NCBI GenBank assembly: GCA_002505455.1
Contig: DAVB01000028.1
Location: forward strand, 1-27,556
Direction of reading: 5' to 3'
From: Euryarchaeota archaeon UBA52
Lineage (GTDB): Archaea > Thermoplasmatota > Poseidoniia > Poseidoniales > Thalassarchaeaceae
DNA length: 27,556 nt
Shown here: piece after piece, positions 24,046 to 27,556 of the stretch
Layout of the letters: every line of letters starts with the position of its first letter
Numbering within the stretch: the first letter of the stretch is position 1
Position numbers and translations under genes: made by a program
Notes under the pieces: model-generated
Seen by the model: the letters and a program-made list of their open reading frames with translations, nothing else
What the model was told of the DNA's origin: nothing
Database searches by the model: none

Positions 24046-25221
24046 ATGCCCCAACCAACGGTCATGATCGGGTTCGAATTGTCGGAAGAGCAAGAGATGC
24101 TTCGAGAACTTGCTCGTGATTTTGCCAGAGATAATGTCAGACCTTATGCAGAGAAATGGGATCTAGAAGGAGAATTCCCTCTGAATACTATTACTGAGGC
24201 ACATTCTCTCGGACTTACAAACCTGCATATCCCCGAAGAGTATGGCGGAGCAGGGATGGGGATCCTAGAGGAAGCCATAGTTTCAGAAGAAATGTCGTGG
24301 GGGGACCCAGGATTCGGAACCGCCCAGTATTCCAATGGCCTAACCGCCGCCCCGATCATCACAGGAGGTACAGAGGAACAGAAGCATAAGTACCTCGGCA
24401 TGCTTACAAAAGAGCCTCTAATTGCAGCATACTGCGTAACTGAGCCGGATGCAGGAAGCGACGTTTCGGGAATCAAAACCACCGCTGTACTTGAGGGCGA
24501 TCATTACATTCTCAACGGGAGTAAGATGTGGATCACTGGCGCGGGATATGCAGAGTGGTTCTTCGTCTTGGCATACACTGACCGATCCAAGGGATATCGC
24601 GGCATGAGTGCCTTCATAGTCGAGTCAAAATGGGACGGCGTTGAATTAGGTAACAAAGAGAAAAACATGGGCCAAAGAGCATCGGACACTCGGGGAATTA
24701 CATTCACTGACGTCAGAGTACCCATCGAGAATTTGGTGGGCGGTGTAGAGGGGCAAGGCTGGATGAATGCGATGAAGGCCTTCGATTACTCAAGACCGGT
24801 AGTAGCCGCTCAGGCAGTTGGAACGTCAAGGGCAGCATATGAACACGCTTTGCAGTACGCAAGTGAGCGAGAATCATTTGGTAAGAAGTTGCATGAACAC
24901 CAGGCTATCCAATTCATGCTCGCAGATATGAAGACAAAGATCGAGGCCAGTCGCCTACTCTGCTGGAAGTCTGCATGGGAGGCAGACCATGGAATCAGAA
25001 ACACTGAGAGTGCCGCACACGCCAAGCGATTTGCAGCAGACTCTTGCATGGAAATAACCACTGATGCAGTGCAGGTTTTCGGCGGATACGGTTATTCTGA
25101 GGAATATCCTGTTGCAAGACTTATGCGAGGTGCAAAGGTCTTACAGATATACGAAGGAAGCAGCCAAGTCCAGAGGATGATTATCGGAAGAGAGATGCTA
25201 AGGCACACTCGCACCCCATGA
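24046..25221 (+). CDS. Acyl-CoA dehydrogenase (FAD)
   Basis: First step of beta-oxidation: oxidises acyl-CoA to trans-2-enoyl-CoA, passing electrons to electron-transfer flavoprotein. The 391-residue protein has all three domains: an N-terminal helical part from FELSEEQEMLRELARDFARD, the beta domain with AAYCVTEPDAGSDVSGIKTT and MWITGAGYAEWFFVLAYT (FAD and substrate contacts), and the C-terminal helical domain with FGKKLHEHQAIQFMLADM and VFGGYGYSEEYPVARLMRGA. The catalytic base is E370 in LQIYEGSSQVQRMI, the position used by medium- and short-chain enzymes rather than isovaleryl- or long-chain ones. ATG 24064 (MIGFELSEEQ) is an equally good start. It probably supplies energy from fatty or amino acids; chain length cannot be read from the sequence. 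Confidence 0.93.
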   Translation: MPQPTVMIGFELSEEQEMLRELARDFARDNVRPYAEKWDLEGEFPLNTITEAHSLGLTNLHIPEEYGGAGMGILEEAIVSEEMSWGDPGFGTAQYSNGLTAAPIITGGTEEQKHKYLGMLTKEPLIAAYCVTEPDAGSDVSGIKTTAVLEGDHYILNGSKMWITGAGYAEWFFVLAYTDRSKGYRGMSAFIVESKWDGVELGNKEKNMGQRASDTRGITFTDVRVPIENLVGGVEGQGWMNAMKAFDYSRPVVAAQAVGTSRAAYEHALQYASERESFGKKLHEHQAIQFMLADMKTKIEASRLLCWKSAWEADHGIRNTESAAHAKRFAADSCMEITTDAVQVFGGYGYSEEYPVARLMRGAKVLQIYEGSSQVQRMIIGREMLRHTRTP

Positions 25222-25264
25222 ATTACGCAACGCTTTGAAGTGCGATGCTGGGCACGCATTTGTC

Positions 25265-27556
25265 ATGGCATTCGGCGAGATCGACATACCGTTCTGGCAG
25301 GAAGCCGGATTTCGACTCGCAATTTGCGAAGTAACCGGCTCTCGCTTCAGGACCAGAGACCCTCAAAGAAAAACATGCGGGGACACGCACCTCGATCCTT
25401 ACACCTTCATCGGAACCCCCATCATATCTGGATACGAAGAGCGAGGCAGTGCACTCAAAGAAGAGATGAGAGAAGCATTTCTTGATTTCTATGAGAAAAA
25501 AGGACACGCTCGTCTGGAGCCATATCCCGTCATTGCACGATGGAGAGATGACATACATCTCACCATCGCTAGCATCGCAGATTTCCAGCCGCACGTAACT
25601 TCAGGTAGAACCCCTCCGCCCGAAAATCCTCTCACTATAAGCCAGCCATGCATACGCCTCACTGACGTAGCTGCAGTAGGTCGCAGTGGACGCCATCTTA
25701 CGACTTTCGAAATGATGGCCCATCATGCTTTCAATCGCGACTCAACAGGAGAGTATCACTATTGGATTGATAATTGCGTCCGATTATGTGACGAACTGCT
25801 GGTTGAAACATTCGGCATAGACCCGGCAGAAATCACTTATGTTGAGAATCCATGGTCTGGCGGCGGCAATGCCGGCGCTGCACTTGAGGTGATAGTCGGA
25901 GGCCTCGAACTTGCTACGCTTGTCTTCATGGATCTAGAGGAGCATCAGGACGGGGAAATCGAAATCAAAGGGTTGAGATATCGTCAAATGGATCAGAAGA
26001 TCATCGATACGGGATACGGACTCGAGCGTTTCTGTTGGGCTGCTGCCGGTACTCCGACAATCTATGAAGCCGTATACCCGGAATCGGTTCAATTTCTCAG
26101 GAATTTAGCCAAATTCGACGATATGGTCGAATCGTTGGAGATACCTCTGGATATAGACGCACTGTTGGGCGAACTGTCTCGACTAGCAGGAATTCTGAAT
26201 ATCGATGTCGGAACCGATGCAGATGCATTATATTCATCTTTAGCAGATAGGATTTCTCAAAACGAGGCACCTATTTCCGTGTCTCAATTGAAATCGATAA
26301 CCGAACCTCTTGCATTGATATATGCAATTCCAGACCATCTACAGGCACTCTGTTCAATGCTCGGTGACGGACTCGTCCCAAGTAATTCAAAGGCCGGATA
26401 TCTGGCTAGAATGCTAGCTCGAAGGGTTTGCAGGATGAAAGATGAACTAGGAGTCAACATCAAACTTGCCGACCTCGGAAACCAGCATCTTGATCTGAAT
26501 ATGGCGAATAGAAAAGACATCGATAGAAACGGTATCATTGACATGCTCAATTCCGAGGAGAGAAAGTACAATGCAATGTTGGAAAGAGGTAGGTCCGCAG
26601 TCGCAACAGCACTGAAGGATACCCCTCCTAACTCTAGCACAATCGATGATGAGATTCTCTACAGGCTTGCTGAGGAGAGAGGGATACAACCAGACATGAC
26701 TTTAGCCATCGCTCGTGATTTAGGCTGGAAAACACTCGAGATCAGAGTCGGTTTCGCTGCCGATATGGCTGCAAGGAACGCACAGAGAACCAAAGAAGCA
26801 GCCTTGAAGTCAGAGCCTTCCTCTCTGACATCGACATACCCCCCCACGATACGCCTGTTCGATGAGGACTCCAGCATATCCGATTTTGATGCACAGGTTA
26901 TCGACTGCTTGGAAATGGAATCTGTAGATGAACAAGGCATTTCAAGAACTTCATGGATATTGATTCTGAATCGCTCAGCCTTTTATCCTGAGAGCGGCGG
27001 ACAACTCGGCGACCGAGGGACCATAGGGCCCGCTACAATATACGACGTCAGGATCGAGAACGGAGTAATACTACACTATGCAGATCGACCAATTAATTCC
27101 GGTCGCGTTTCGGGATCAGTAGACGGGGAAAGAAGGCTCCAGATATCCCAGCATCATAGTTCTGTACATGTTGTCGGAGGATCGGCACGTCAGATATTGG
27201 GTCCCCACGTGTGGCAGGCTGGATCATTCAAGAATGAGTCTCTTGCTAGATTAGATGTAACTCACTATGGTAGACTTTCGAGAACTCAATTAGACCAGAT
27301 AGAAGACCATGCTAATGAAATCGTAACTCAGAATAGGAATATCGAAATCACAGTAATCCCTCGGGCAGAAGCAGATTCAACTCATGGCTTCTCGATATAT
27401 CAGGGAGGCCCTCCAAAGCACGATATGATCAGATTAGTCAATATCGAAGGGCACGACCTGCAGGCATGCGGCGGCACGCATGTCAGTAAAACCTCCGAGA
27501 TTGGCGAGATTCGAATCGTTCGCTCCAGTCAAGTCCAAGACGGGGTAGAGCGTCTG
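25265..27556 (+). CDS. alaS: Alanyl-tRNA synthetase, archaeal type, C-terminus cut by window edge
   Basis: Class II synthetase that charges and proofreads tRNA-Ala. 764 codons are open to the window end; complete archaeal enzymes are about 900 residues. The aminoacylation core shows ARWRDDIHLTIASIADFQP, RHLTTFEMMAHHAFN, ENPWSGGGNAGAALEVIVGG and DTGYGLERFCW. The editing domain follows at ~570-764 with SAFYPESGGQLGDRG, HSSVH (an HxxxH zinc motif near 630) and ACGGTH (CxxxH near 735). The N-terminus is odd: archaeal enzymes usually have CxxC and CGDxxC, but here they read CEVT and CGDTHL, so two of four cysteines are lost. The ATG at 25265 gives the normal family start; TTG 25235 would add ten residues. 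It lies 43 bases after the acyl-CoA dehydrogenase gene. Confidence 0.95.
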   Translation, partial: MAFGEIDIPFWQEAGFRLAICEVTGSRFRTRDPQRKTCGDTHLDPYTFIGTPIISGYEERGSALKEEMREAFLDFYEKKGHARLEPYPVIARWRDDIHLTIASIADFQPHVTSGRTPPPENPLTISQPCIRLTDVAAVGRSGRHLTTFEMMAHHAFNRDSTGEYHYWIDNCVRLCDELLVETFGIDPAEITYVENPWSGGGNAGAALEVIVGGLELATLVFMDLEEHQDGEIEIKGLRYRQMDQKIIDTGYGLERFCWAAAGTPTIYEAVYPESVQFLRNLAKFDDMVESLEIPLDIDALLGELSRLAGILNIDVGTDADALYSSLADRISQNEAPISVSQLKSITEPLALIYAIPDHLQALCSMLGDGLVPSNSKAGYLARMLARRVCRMKDELGVNIKLADLGNQHLDLNMANRKDIDRNGIIDMLNSEERKYNAMLERGRSAVATALKDTPPNSSTIDDEILYRLAEERGIQPDMTLAIARDLGWKTLEIRVGFAADMAARNAQRTKEAALKSEPSSLTSTYPPTIRLFDEDSSISDFDAQVIDCLEMESVDEQGISRTSWILILNRSAFYPESGGQLGDRGTIGPATIYDVRIENGVILHYADRPINSGRVSGSVDGERRLQISQHHSSVHVVGGSARQILGPHVWQAGSFKNESLARLDVTHYGRLSRTQLDQIEDHANEIVTQNRNIEITVIPRAEADSTHGFSIYQGGPPKHDMIRLVNIEGHDLQACGGTHVSKTSEIGEIRIVRSSQVQDGVERL

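Noticed and set aside
23754..24119. Plus-strand 121-codon frame between rtcB and the acyl-CoA dehydrogenase gene
   Set aside because: It overlaps the start of rtcB antisense and the start of the dehydrogenase out of frame, and shows no family motif.
25223..26940. Minus-strand frames of 80-123 codons
   Set aside because: They are antisense to the continuous alanyl-tRNA synthetase frame, which has all the expected motifs.
1..27556. Mobile element, prophage or defence system
   Set aside because: No transposase, integrase, terminal repeats, toxin-antitoxin pair, restriction or CRISPR gene was recognised; gene content looks like core genome plus surface proteins.

Overview
The window is archaeal and most probably comes from a marine planktonic euryarchaeon of the Thermoplasmata / Marine Group II-III (Poseidoniales-like) kind. 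Direct evidence for Archaea: an RNA polymerase subunit Rpo7(E')-Spt4-eS24-eS31 operon, an archaeal-type D-aminoacyl-tRNA deacylase (DTD2), an archaeal-type alanyl-tRNA synthetase, an RtcB tRNA ligase and an HVO_0476-type zinc-finger protein. The lineage is inferred from the very compact layout, short leaderless-looking upstream regions, giant secreted beta-rich proteins, acyl-CoA and proline catabolism, and mid-range GC. It was not tested by a search.

Layout. 1-5242 (minus) is the N-terminal ~1750 residues of a giant exported protein with FG-GAP-like calcium repeats followed by many CARDB/Ig-like domains; it runs off the left edge. A 230-bp divergent intergenic region holds a dyad over a possible promoter and a GC-rich leader for the information-processing operon rpoE-spt4-rps24e-rps27ae (5473-6757). 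A convergent propeller-like gene of unknown function (6730-7662, minus) follows. It is divergent from DTD2 (7735-8646), which is coupled to proline dehydrogenase (8654-9652). An HVO_0476-family zinc protein (minus) is divergent from a methyltransferase-fold protein. That gene overlaps tail-to-tail, by 124 bp, with a membrane-anchored subtilase (10972-12291, minus), which sits downstream of a six-helix membrane protein with two C-terminal zinc ribbons (12313-13491, minus).

Two divergent tRNA genes with encoded CCA, Ser(GGA) and Thr(GGT), separate this block from a second giant surface protein of 2396 residues (13846-21036). That protein ends in a transmembrane helix and a triplicated acidic tail. 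The right third holds a 52-residue small protein, an AlkA-type DNA glycosylase, a His-rich membrane-anchored 'HTHD' protein, RtcB, an acyl-CoA dehydrogenase, and alanyl-tRNA synthetase cut by the right edge.

Taken together this is a core-genome region of a streamlined heterotroph: transcription, translation quality control and nucleic-acid repair genes interleaved with large cell-surface proteins that occupy nearly half of the sequence. No mobile element, CRISPR array or defence island was seen. The least explained parts are the zinc-ribbon membrane protein plus subtilase pair, the HTHD protein, the DTD2-proline dehydrogenase coupling, the structured rpoE leader, and the long antisense coding overlap.
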